From positions 1-64,000 of the forward strand of contig JAFTIF010000016.1 of assembly GCA_017457045.1 (NCBI GenBank): a DNA stretch of 64,000 nucleotides, given 5' to 3'. The stretch is from Bacilli bacterium (GTDB lineage: Bacteria > Bacillota_I > Bacilli_A > RFN20 > UBA1709). The notes under the pieces were generated by a model, which saw nothing but the letters and a program-made list of their open reading frames with translations, searched no databases and was not told the origin of the DNA. Position numbers and translations under genes: made by a program. Shown here piece after piece: positions 42,426 through 50,844 of the stretch (its first letter is position 1; every line of letters starts with the position of its first letter).

Positions 42426-45400
42426 ATGAAGCCAATAATTTTTATAGATACTGAAGTTTCTACTGAATCAAAAAAACTAGAAGATTTTGGTAGTATTAAT
42501 AGTAAAGGTATAGAATATCACGGATTGAATAAACTTAAAATTCTTCATGCATTTAAAGGTTTTTCTTTTATTTGTGGTCATAATATTTTAAATCATGATA
42601 TCAATTACATTAAAAATTATATTAACCCTAAAAAAGTCGATATTATAGATACATTATGTTTATCTCCTCTTATTTATCCTAAAAAGTTGTATCATAAATT
42701 ATTAAAGGATGATAAAATTTTCACAGAAGAAATAAATAATCCTTTAAATGATGCAAAAAAGTGTAGAGATTTATTTTACTGTGAGTTGGAAGCGTTTAAT
42801 AGTTTTCCTAATTCTTTAAAATCTATTTTTGGGAATTTACTTTCTAAGCAAAATGAATTTGCTGGTTTTTTTAAATATGTTGATTATAGTTTAACATGGA
42901 ATCTTAAAAAAGATATTTTTAATTTTTTTAAAGGTAAAATATGCGAAAATGCAAACCTTTCAGAGTTAATTGATGAATATCCAGTCGAATTAGGATATGC
43001 ATTATCTCTTATTAATACATCTGATAAAGAAGATAATATAGCTCCTTGGGTATTGATTAACTATCCTAAAATTGAATATGTAATAAAAATGTTAAGGTCA
43101 ACACCTTGTAAAAACGGATGTTCATATTGTAATACTGTTTTCGATTTAAAAGCAAAATTGAAACAATTTTTTAATTATGATGAGTTTAGGATGTTTAATG
43201 GTGAAAAATTACAAGAAAATGCAGTTAGAGGCGCAGCATATGGAGAATCTTTGCTTGCAATTTTTCCTACAGGTGGCGGTAAATCTTTAACTTTTCAATT
43301 GCCTGCACTAATAGATGGAGAAGCTAGTAGATCATTAACAGTTGTAATTTCTCCACTTCAATCTTTAATGAAGGACCAAGTAGATGGTTTGGAGAAAAAA
43401 GGATTAATAGATGCTGTTACTATTAATGGCTTATTAGATCCAATTCAAAGATCTGAAGCCATAAATAGAGTAATGTCTGGGAAGGCAAGTATTTTGTACA
43501 TTTCTCCAGAGTTATTAAGATCTAAAACAATAGAAAAAATGTTGCTTGCTCGAAATATTTCTAGATTTGTAATTGATGAGGCTCACTGTTTTTCTACATG
43601 GGGTCAAGATTTTAGAGTTGACTATTTGTTCATTGCTAATTTCATTAAATATATTCAGGAAAAGAAAAATTTAAGTAAGCCTATACCAGTTTCGTGTTTT
43701 ACTGCAACAGCCAAACAAAAAGTAATTTCAGATATTTGTCAGTATTTTAAAGAAAATTTAAATATTGATTTAAAAATATATGCGACAACTGCAACTAGAA
43801 CTAATTTACATTACAGAGTAGAACTAAAAAGAGACGACGACGAAAAATATATATCTTTGAGAGAACTTATTCGTACTAAAAAATGTTCTACTATTGTTTA
43901 TGTTTCCAGAACAAGAACTACTGAGTTAATTGCAGAAAAATTAAGTTTAGATGGAATTAAAGCATTACCATTTAATGGAAAAATGGATTCACAAGATAAA
44001 ATCAGAAATCAAGAAAAATTTATCAATAATGAAGTACAAGTTATGGTTGCTACTTCAGCTTTTGGTATGGGCGTGGATAAGTCGGATGTTAAATTAGTAG
44101 TGCATTATGAGATTTCTGATTCGTTAGAAAATTATGTACAGGAAGCAGGAAGAGCTGGTAGAAATGAAAATATTCAAGCAGAATGCATTGTTTATTTTAA
44201 CGAAGATGATTTGAATAAACACTTTCAATTATTGAATAAGTCAAAATTATCTATAAAAGATATATCTCAAATTTGGAAAGGTATAAGAAATTTAACTGCA
44301 AAGAAGAGAAGAAATAATATATCATGTTCAGCATTAGAAATTGCAAGAGAAGCAGGGTGGGATGATTCTGGTTCGGATGTCGAAACACGAGTTAGAACTG
44401 CGATTTCTGCTTTAGAGTCTTCTGGATATATTGAACGTGGATTTAATACTCCTAAAATATTTGCAACTAGTTTAAATGTAAGAAGTGTAATTGAAGCAAG
44501 AAACAGGATAGAGTCATCTGAGTTATTCGATTCTGAAGAAGTGGAAAATGCTGTAAGAATAATTAGTAAATTAATAGGCATTAAGAATAGACATTCTCCA
44601 GGCGTAGATTTAGAATCTAGAGTTGATGTTATTTCTGATGATTTAGGTATAGAAAAAAGCGTTGTTATCACTTTAATTGATAAAATGCGTAGTATTAAAT
44701 TATTATATGACAATAATGATATGCACGGCCATTTTAGACAAGACAGTATAAATAAAACTGATAATTTATTAGATTTGTCTTTAAAATGTGAATGGTTTCT
44801 TTTTGGATTTTTAGAAAAATATTTGAATCATGGTAAAAATAGTTTAAATCTAAAAGAAATGAATGATGAAGCAATCAAAGGTGGAATAAAGAAAGCAACT
44901 GTTGAGAAATTTAAGAAAATTATTAATTATTGGAGAAAACATGATTATTTGGAAAAAGAATGCAAGATTGTTGGATATAATTATGAAATTATATTAAAAG
45001 ATTCCTTAGAATCAATAAATAAGAAGTTAAGCAAAAGGTCTGAAATAATAAGGTTTGTAGTTGATTATTTATTTGATAAGGCTCTAAAAAATAAAAGTGA
45101 ATATTTGGAATTTTCTATAAATGAATTAATAGATTGTTTTAATAATAGAAATAGTTTATTTGCTAATGATATGAGATGTACGATATCTGAAATGCAAAAA
45201 ACACTATTATATTTATCTGATATGGGAATTTTATCTATTGATGGTGGTTTTTTGGTCTTATATAATACAATGCAAATAACTAAAATAAAGGAAAATAAGA
45301 AGAAATATACAAAGGATGATTATAGACAACTTGAAGAACATTATAATATGAAAATTCAACAAATACATATTGTTGGAGAGTACGCTAATATGATGCTGAA

Positions 45401-47534
45401 AGATTATAATGAAGCATTAACTTATGTTAGTGATTATTTTAATATGCAATATGATGGTTTCATAAAGAAATATTTTAAAGGTAATCGCTTTGGTGAAATT
45501 AAGAGAAATATTACAGCAGATAGATACAATAGATTGTTTGGCTCACTATCTCCTAAGCAAAAAGAGATAATAGATGATGATAAAAATGATTTTATTACAG
45601 TTTTAGCTGGTCCAGGATCAGGTAAAACTAGAGTTTTGGTTCATAAAATGGCATCATTATTATTGTTAGAAGATGTCAAATCGGAACAATTATTAATGCT
45701 AACTTTTTCTAGATCAGCAGCTACAGAATTTAAATCTAGATTAATTGATTTGATTGGGGATGCTGCTCATTATGTTGAAATAAAAACTTTCCATTCATAT
45801 TGTTTTGATTTATTGGGTAAATTAGGAAAGAAAACTACGGATGATGAATTAGGTAACATTATTGATGAAGCTATTGAAATGATAGAGGATAATTCTGTTG
45901 AACAATGTAAGATAGCGAAAACAGTTATAGTAATTGATGAAGCGCAAGATATTAGCGAAAAAGAATATAGATTAATTCTGGCGATTATTAAAAGAAGTGA
46001 TGATATAAAAATAATTGCAGTAGGAGATGATGATCAAAATATTTATGAATTTAGAGATTCTAATTCGAAATATATGAAATTAATTTGCGATTCACAAGAG
46101 TCTTCTGCGATTTATGAATTGGTTGATAATTATAGAAGTGTTAATGAAATTGTTTCATTTTCAAATAAGTTTGTAAGATGTATAAAAAATAGAATGAAAA
46201 CAAACGAAATCAAAAGTGTAAGGGAAGAAAAAGGAATAGTGGGATTAGCTAAATATGAATCACCTAATATTGAAGAATTGGTAGTTGATTCAGTTGCGAA
46301 AAAGAAAATTAATTCCGACAAAGTAGCAATTTTAACTAGAACTAATGAGGAATCATTAAAAGTTTTATCATTATTAAATAAAAAGGAAATTAAAGCAAAA
46401 TTAATTCAATCAAATGATGGTATAAATTTATTTAATTTACAAGAAATCAGATACTTTTATGATTATATTAATAAAGATGATAATCCTATTGTTAGTGATG
46501 AACTTTGGATGGAAGGTGTTTCCGAAATGACGAAAAAGTTTATGAATAGTTCCTCACTGGAAATAACTATGACACTATTAACTAAATTCAAAAAAGTTAA
46601 CAAAACTAAATATAAAACAGATTTAAAAGAATTCGCCTATGAATCTGACATAGAAGATTTTATTGAAACGGATAATTGTAATTATGTAGTATCAACCTTA
46701 CATAAAGCTAAAGGGAGAGAATTTGATACTGTTCATTTATTATTAAATAATATTTCAATGAAAACGAATGAAGAAAAAAGACTATTATATGTTGGAATGA
46801 CTCGAGCTAAACAAAATTTAATAATACATTATAATAATAATATTTTTGATTCATATAAGAATGGAGTTATATTTAAAGAGAACAAAAGAATATGCGATGA
46901 GCCTCAGGAAATAATATTACAATTAGGTTATAGAGATGTTAATTTAGGTTATTTTAAAAATCAAAACGTCCAAAACACATTAGCGAATTCAATTAGCGGT
47001 GATCCATTATTTTTAAATGATGAGTATCTGTTAATAAAAAGTAAAAGGATTGCTCGTTTCTCTGCTAGATTTATATGTAAATTAAAGGAATTAGATGCAA
47101 AGGGATATAAGATTATTGCTTCTGAAATTCGCCATATCGTATATTGGAAAGATAATGAAGATATGAATTCTGACAAAGAATACCTCGTAATATTACCTAC
47201 TATTTATATGAGTAAGAAGTTTGATGACGCTAGTTCTTCCATTATTGATAATAATTTAACTGATGTTGAAGGAGAAAGTGATAAAAAAGAATTAAATGAT
47301 TATGATATTAATTTATTCTTGGAATTAAAAAAGTTAAGAAATAAAATTGCTTTTTCAGAAGGTGTGGCAATGTTTCAAATCTTCTCTAATGAAACAATAT
47401 TAGAAATGTCAATGAGAAAGCCTGAAGATCATGAACAGTTTTTATCTATAAAAGGTATAGGTAAATATAAAACAGAAAAATATGCAGACATTTTTATTAA
47501 AGCAATAAATAAATATTTGAAGAGAGGTAATTAG
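42426..47534 (+). CDS. Giant exonuclease-RecQ-UvrD-HRDC fusion helicase
   Basis: A 1702-residue DNA-processing protein. A DnaQ-like exonuclease (1-170) has Asp8-T-Glu10, GHNILNHD and NPLNDAKKC. The RecQ SF2 helicase (about 235-700) has Walker A G283-GGKS, DEAH at 384-387, TSAFGMGVDKSDV and QEAGRAGR. The UvrD SF1A helicase (about 1040-1500) has Walker A G1062-PGSGK-T, VIDEAQD, GDDDQNIYEFR, STLHKAKGREFD and YVGMTRAKQN. A C-terminal HRDC domain (about 1620-1702) follows. GGGAG before ATG 42426 sets the start. Two motors of opposite superfamilies in one chain are unusual. Found within a defence island; precise role unknown. Confidence 0.88.
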   Translation: MKPIIFIDTEVSTESKKLEDFGSINSKGIEYHGLNKLKILHAFKGFSFICGHNILNHDINYIKNYINPKKVDIIDTLCLSPLIYPKKLYHKLLKDDKIFTEEINNPLNDAKKCRDLFYCELEAFNSFPNSLKSIFGNLLSKQNEFAGFFKYVDYSLTWNLKKDIFNFFKGKICENANLSELIDEYPVELGYALSLINTSDKEDNIAPWVLINYPKIEYVIKMLRSTPCKNGCSYCNTVFDLKAKLKQFFNYDEFRMFNGEKLQENAVRGAAYGESLLAIFPTGGGKSLTFQLPALIDGEASRSLTVVISPLQSLMKDQVDGLEKKGLIDAVTINGLLDPIQRSEAINRVMSGKASILYISPELLRSKTIEKMLLARNISRFVIDEAHCFSTWGQDFRVDYLFIANFIKYIQEKKNLSKPIPVSCFTATAKQKVISDICQYFKENLNIDLKIYATTATRTNLHYRVELKRDDDEKYISLRELIRTKKCSTIVYVSRTRTTELIAEKLSLDGIKALPFNGKMDSQDKIRNQEKFINNEVQVMVATSAFGMGVDKSDVKLVVHYEISDSLENYVQEAGRAGRNENIQAECIVYFNEDDLNKHFQLLNKSKLSIKDISQIWKGIRNLTAKKRRNNISCSALEIAREAGWDDSGSDVETRVRTAISALESSGYIERGFNTPKIFATSLNVRSVIEARNRIESSELFDSEEVENAVRIISKLIGIKNRHSPGVDLESRVDVISDDLGIEKSVVITLIDKMRSIKLLYDNNDMHGHFRQDSINKTDNLLDLSLKCEWFLFGFLEKYLNHGKNSLNLKEMNDEAIKGGIKKATVEKFKKIINYWRKHDYLEKECKIVGYNYEIILKDSLESINKKLSKRSEIIRFVVDYLFDKALKNKSEYLEFSINELIDCFNNRNSLFANDMRCTISEMQKTLLYLSDMGILSIDGGFLVLYNTMQITKIKENKKKYTKDDYRQLEEHYNMKIQQIHIVGEYANMMLKDYNEALTYVSDYFNMQYDGFIKKYFKGNRFGEIKRNITADRYNRLFGSLSPKQKEIIDDDKNDFITVLAGPGSGKTRVLVHKMASLLLLEDVKSEQLLMLTFSRSAATEFKSRLIDLIGDAAHYVEIKTFHSYCFDLLGKLGKKTTDDELGNIIDEAIEMIEDNSVEQCKIAKTVIVIDEAQDISEKEYRLILAIIKRSDDIKIIAVGDDDQNIYEFRDSNSKYMKLICDSQESSAIYELVDNYRSVNEIVSFSNKFVRCIKNRMKTNEIKSVREEKGIVGLAKYESPNIEELVVDSVAKKKINSDKVAILTRTNEESLKVLSLLNKKEIKAKLIQSNDGINLFNLQEIRYFYDYINKDDNPIVSDELWMEGVSEMTKKFMNSSSLEITMTLLTKFKKVNKTKYKTDLKEFAYESDIEDFIETDNCNYVVSTLHKAKGREFDTVHLLLNNISMKTNEEKRLLYVGMTRAKQNLIIHYNNNIFDSYKNGVIFKENKRICDEPQEIILQLGYRDVNLGYFKNQNVQNTLANSISGDPLFLNDEYLLIKSKRIARFSARFICKLKELDAKGYKIIASEIRHIVYWKDNEDMNSDKEYLVILPTIYMSKKFDDASSSIIDNNLTDVEGESDKKELNDYDINLFLELKKLRNKIAFSEGVAMFQIFSNETILEMSMRKPEDHEQFLSIKGIGKYKTEKYADIFIKAINKYLKRGN

Positions 47535-47536
47535 CT

Positions 47537-47857
47537 ATGCAATATGAAAAAATGATTAGAATTAATACAGGGAGCGTGCTAATTCATTTTGAGGATGATG
47601 TAGAATATAAAAAGTATTTATCAGAACTAAATAAATATTTGATATATATTATCTTGTCTATTTTTTTGATATTAGTCGGAACTTTTGGTATTATTTATTT
47701 TATTTATAATTATAATTTTACACTTATTATAACATCGTTTGTCATAGAGATTATAGGGATTATAGTGACATTGTTATTTGAACCTATATTAAAAAACTTT
47801 TATCAATATAAATTTAATCTAGTTTTAAAAGAGATAAAAAAAACAAATACAGAATAA
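47537..47857 (+). CDS. Small two-helix membrane protein
   Basis: A 106-residue protein beginning 2 bases after the helicase stop, with GAGGT upstream. Two hydrophobic helices (about 35-60 and 62-84) lie between a charged N-terminal third and a basic tail. No family recognised. Tight coupling to the giant helicase suggests a partner, perhaps a membrane effector, but this is inference only. Confidence 0.62.
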   Translation: MQYEKMIRINTGSVLIHFEDDVEYKKYLSELNKYLIYIILSIFLILVGTFGIIYFIYNYNFTLIITSFVIEIIGIIVTLLFEPILKNFYQYKFNLVLKEIKKTNTE

Positions 47858-47961
47858 CTTATGATAATAATAAAACTGGACATATTACTTATGTTAAAAA
47901 CGGAATAACTGAATCTATATATGTTTTTAAAGGAAAAAAATCTAAAGGTGCAAGAAAATAA
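47858..47961 (+). pseudogene. Possible coding remnant after membrane protein
   Basis: A frame without start from about 47851 reads ITYDNNKTGHITYVKNGI and FKGKKSKGARK to a stop at 47961. The residue composition looks protein-like, but the frame differs from the membrane gene. It could be the tail of a lost gene or a chance frame. Confidence 0.25.
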
Positions 47962-47975
47962 GAAGGTTTAACATT

Positions 47976-48950
47976 ATGTTGAAAGATTTAAAAAAGGTAA
48001 TTAGGGAATGTGAATATAGCAATACTTATAAGATGGCTTGGGCTAAAGCAATTATTGAGTTATCCAATAAGCATTTTTACAGTGCAAATGAATATAGTGA
48101 ATTATCATTATTTGATATTGCTTTAAAGATGTTTAAGTATTATTGGGATCAAACTATATTCTTTAATCTTTTTCAATCTGCACCTAATCAACCACCTGTT
48201 ATATTATCTGAAGTAAAAAGAATTATTGGTTTATTTAAAGAAAAAGTAGTTGTATTTAAACCAATTGTATTTGAAAGAGCTATTAGTTCTTTTGATAATA
48301 ATTTAAATAAAGAATTAACTAAATCTATAAGAAGATGCATAAGCAATATAAAAGTAAATGTTATGCCTTTTTTCTTGAATTTAAATTCTAATAAATATGA
48401 TTTTTATGAAATAGATAATGCAAATAATAAGATTATTATTAAAACATCATTTTTAAAAGAATTATATAACAATCAGGAAGACTTATTTGATTTAATTAAC
48501 TATAGATGGTCTATGATGCTTGAAAACTATAATTCTTGTCCTAGAATTGCTAAGAAAGTTAGAATTATGGATGAACAAGAAATAAAAAGAACTCAATTAA
48601 ATAAATTTGATGAATATCTTGATTTAGAAAATGATAAACATATTTGTTTTATATGCGGCAAGGAAATAAGTGAACATGAATTATCAAGAGATCATGTTAT
48701 TCCATGGAGTTATATGTACTCAGATGATTTATGGAATATAGTATATGTTCATAAAGGATGTAATTCTTCTAAATCTAATATTAATCCTTCACAAGAAGTA
48801 ATAAATAAATTAAAAGAAAGAAATAATAGATTAAAAGAATTACTACATAGTAAATATGGAGACAGAAACTTAAAACTTCTACAAGAATTTGACTATGCTA
48901 TTGAACATGACTTTGTAGATAAGTTCTATTTAGGATGTAAGGGGTGTTAG
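47976..48950 (+). CDS. HNH endonuclease
   Basis: A 324-residue protein. The C-terminal third has the zinc-finger HNH motif: Cys224-x2-Cys227, the catalytic histidine in Asp239-His240 (RDHVIPWS), the Asn in DLWNIVYVH and a final C-NSSKSN. The N-terminal 200 residues are helical and unrecognised, perhaps for DNA or target recognition. AGAAGG precedes the start. It ends 1 base before a methyltransferase gene and is part of a four-gene run up to 50735. Confidence 0.85.
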   Translation: MLKDLKKVIRECEYSNTYKMAWAKAIIELSNKHFYSANEYSELSLFDIALKMFKYYWDQTIFFNLFQSAPNQPPVILSEVKRIIGLFKEKVVVFKPIVFERAISSFDNNLNKELTKSIRRCISNIKVNVMPFFLNLNSNKYDFYEIDNANNKIIIKTSFLKELYNNQEDLFDLINYRWSMMLENYNSCPRIAKKVRIMDEQEIKRTQLNKFDEYLDLENDKHICFICGKEISEHELSRDHVIPWSYMYSDDLWNIVYVHKGCNSSKSNINPSQEVINKLKERNNRLKELLHSKYGDRNLKLLQEFDYAIEHDFVDKFYLGCKGC

Positions 48951-48951
48951 T

Positions 48952-49521
48952 ATGAATTATTATAATAAACATGCAAAAGAATATATCAATAACACTAAAA
49001 ATGTGGATATGAAAGAATATTATGATATATTTGAAAGTTATCTAAAACCTAATGTTAAAATCTTAGATGTTGGTTTTGGTTCAGGTAGAGATTCATTGTA
49101 TTTTAAAAATAAAGGTTATGAAGTAGTATCTATAGATCCTATTAAAGAATTTTGTGATAATGCTAGAAGTATTGGATTAGATAATGTAATTCAAATGTCT
49201 ATCGAAGATATTAAATATGATAAAGAATTTGATGGTATCTGGGCATGTGCATCATTATTACATCTAAAATCTAATAAGCTAGTAGATGCATTTAATAAAT
49301 GTTATAATGCATTAAAAGAAAATGGAGTAATGTATGTATCATTTAAATATGGGGATTTTGAAGGTATTATAGATGATAGATATTTTACATATTTAGCTGA
49401 AGAAACATTTACTAATATTATTAATCAAACTAACTTTAAGATAGATAAGTTGTGGATTAATAAAGATAAACTTAATAGAGGTGTTAAGTGGTTGAATGTG
49501 ATAATTAAAGGGGAAATTTAA
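48952..49521 (+). CDS. Class I SAM-dependent methyltransferase
   Basis: A 189-residue small methyltransferase with motif I LDVGFGSGRDS, acidic strand VVSIDP and motif IV-like IWACASLLHL. It belongs to the UbiE/TehB-like fold group acting on small molecules; no DNA-methylase NPPY motif is present. Its ribosome site lies in the HNH gene and its stop is 2 bases before the HEPN gene. Whether it protects DNA, modifies RNA, or is unrelated to defence cannot be read from the sequence. Confidence 0.82.
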   Translation: MNYYNKHAKEYINNTKNVDMKEYYDIFESYLKPNVKILDVGFGSGRDSLYFKNKGYEVVSIDPIKEFCDNARSIGLDNVIQMSIEDIKYDKEFDGIWACASLLHLKSNKLVDAFNKCYNALKENGVMYVSFKYGDFEGIIDDRYFTYLAEETFTNIINQTNFKIDKLWINKDKLNRGVKWLNVIIKGEI

Positions 49522-49523
49522 TA

Positions 49524-50066
49524 ATGGAACAATATGATTCGTATTTATTACAGGCTTTAGCAACTACTGGATTAATTGTTGCTTTAGATAAAAAATATAA
49601 AGCAGATAATGAATACTTTAATAAAATAGAATTTGATAATAATTCATTAAAAAATATTATTAAACGATCTAAAATAAGTAATCCTGCAACTCTTCAAATG
49701 TTTTTGTATGCTTTGTTAGTTGCTCCATATGAGATGAACAAAGAGCACAAACTAAATATAGAATTTGATAAGTTGAATCAATATATAAAAAATCATAGCT
49801 GTAAATTCCATTCAAATTATTCATATGGCAATAATGAAATTACATACATCAAACATTTAAGGAATTCAATTTCACATTCTAAATGCTTTTATTTTAAGAG
49901 TGATAATAAATGCTTTGTAACATTTTCTGATCAAGATAATTATAATGGTAGAAATTGGAAATGTGATTTTACAATGAGAACAGAGGATGTAGGGGAATTA
50001 TTAGAAGAAATACAACGTATTATATTTAAGTATTTTAAAACAAAATATCCAGAAAGATGTATATGA
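49524..50066 (+). CDS. HEPN-domain protein (putative RNase), copy 2
   Basis: A 180-residue protein with HEPN core R113-NSIS-H118 (YIKHLRNSISHSK) followed by beta-like segments and a C-terminal helix with TEDVGELLEEI. The same EDVG and KKY-like ending appears in copy 3 (52709), so the two are paralogues; copy 1 (33156) is more distant. It sits between a methyltransferase and a PD-(D/E)XK nuclease. Putative toxin or effector RNase by family. Confidence 0.75.
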   Translation: MEQYDSYLLQALATTGLIVALDKKYKADNEYFNKIEFDNNSLKNIIKRSKISNPATLQMFLYALLVAPYEMNKEHKLNIEFDKLNQYIKNHSCKFHSNYSYGNNEITYIKHLRNSISHSKCFYFKSDNKCFVTFSDQDNYNGRNWKCDFTMRTEDVGELLEEIQRIIFKYFKTKYPERCI

Positions 50067-50102
50067 TTATAAAAAAACATCATGAAAAGAGGTGCTTAAT
50101 AG

Positions 50103-50735
50103 ATGTATATAAATATAATGAATATATTGGAACAATTATCAATAAAAAGACCTTTATTTCATAATGAGAAAGATTTTCAATTTGAGTTTGCCTTATTGCT
50201 AAATCAATTAGGATATAAAACAAGATTAGAAACATATATTGGTAAAGAAAATGGCAAAAGAAAATACATTGATTTAGTTGCTATTGATGAAGAAAAACAA
50301 GAGTGCTATTTATTTGAATTTAAATATAAAACTCTTGATAAACAAGTGATAATTGATAATGAAATATATGATCTCTTTAATCATGCAGCAAGGGATTTAG
50401 GATCATATGCTTTTTTGAAAGATGTACAAAGAATAGAGAACTTAATAAATAAAACTATTTTTAGTTATAAAGTTAAAGAAGGGTATGCAATACTATTAAC
50501 TAATGATTTGGGATATCTTAAAGGATTTAAACAAAATTCATTATGTTATAATTATGGATTAGAAGATGGAAAATTGTTCGAGTCAAATAATGCTATTAAA
50601 TTTTTAGTTCCCAATGATAAAGAAAAGAAAGATACTTCAATATCGCATTTAGATGAAATCATTTTTATAAATGAATATAAAATAGTATGGGAAGATTATA
50701 GTAAGTATCTCAAATTACTTTTAATAAGAATATAG
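50103..50735 (+). CDS. PD-(D/E)XK nuclease-like protein
   Basis: A 210-residue protein with a restriction-endonuclease-like core: Glu in FQFEFALLLN, Asp57 (YIDLVAID) and Glu72-F-Lys74 (LFEFKYKT). The rest is unrecognised. AAGAGGTG precedes the start, 36 bases after the HEPN gene. It has the metal-site residues for DNA or RNA cleavage. Last gene of its unit before a terminator. Confidence 0.78.
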   Translation: MYINIMNILEQLSIKRPLFHNEKDFQFEFALLLNQLGYKTRLETYIGKENGKRKYIDLVAIDEEKQECYLFEFKYKTLDKQVIIDNEIYDLFNHAARDLGSYAFLKDVQRIENLINKTIFSYKVKEGYAILLTNDLGYLKGFKQNSLCYNYGLEDGKLFESNNAIKFLVPNDKEKKDTSISHLDEIIFINEYKIVWEDYSKYLKLLLIRI

Positions 50736-50751
50736 CAAACGAGAATTTTTC

Positions 50752-50776
50752 AGCAGCAATTATGCTGCTTTTTTTG
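50752..50776 (+). terminator. Terminator of HNH-HEPN unit
   Basis: AGCAGCA (50752-50758) pairs with TGCTGCT (50763-50769), then seven T. Confidence 0.88.
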
Positions 50777-50780
50777 TCAT

Positions 50781-50809
50781 TTGTTTCTTTATTATGATTA
50801 TGATAAAAT
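50781..50809 (+). promoter_or_regulatory. Promoter of nuclease-helicase/HEPN/MazG operon
   Basis: TTGTTT (50781-50786), 17-base spacer, TAAAAT (50804-50809). Confidence 0.6.
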
Positions 50810-50844
50810 TTATTTAAGATAATTTTAAGAAGTGGGTGAGATTT

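Noticed and set aside
44267..44713. 148-codon ORF on the minus strand inside the giant helicase gene
   Set aside because: It is antisense to a well-supported RecQ-UvrD coding region, lacks a ribosome site and has no recognisable domain.
48952..49521. DNA methyltransferase of a restriction-modification pair with the HNH gene
   Set aside because: No (N/D)PP(Y/F) or PCQ motif and no target-recognition domain; it looks like a small-molecule methyltransferase.
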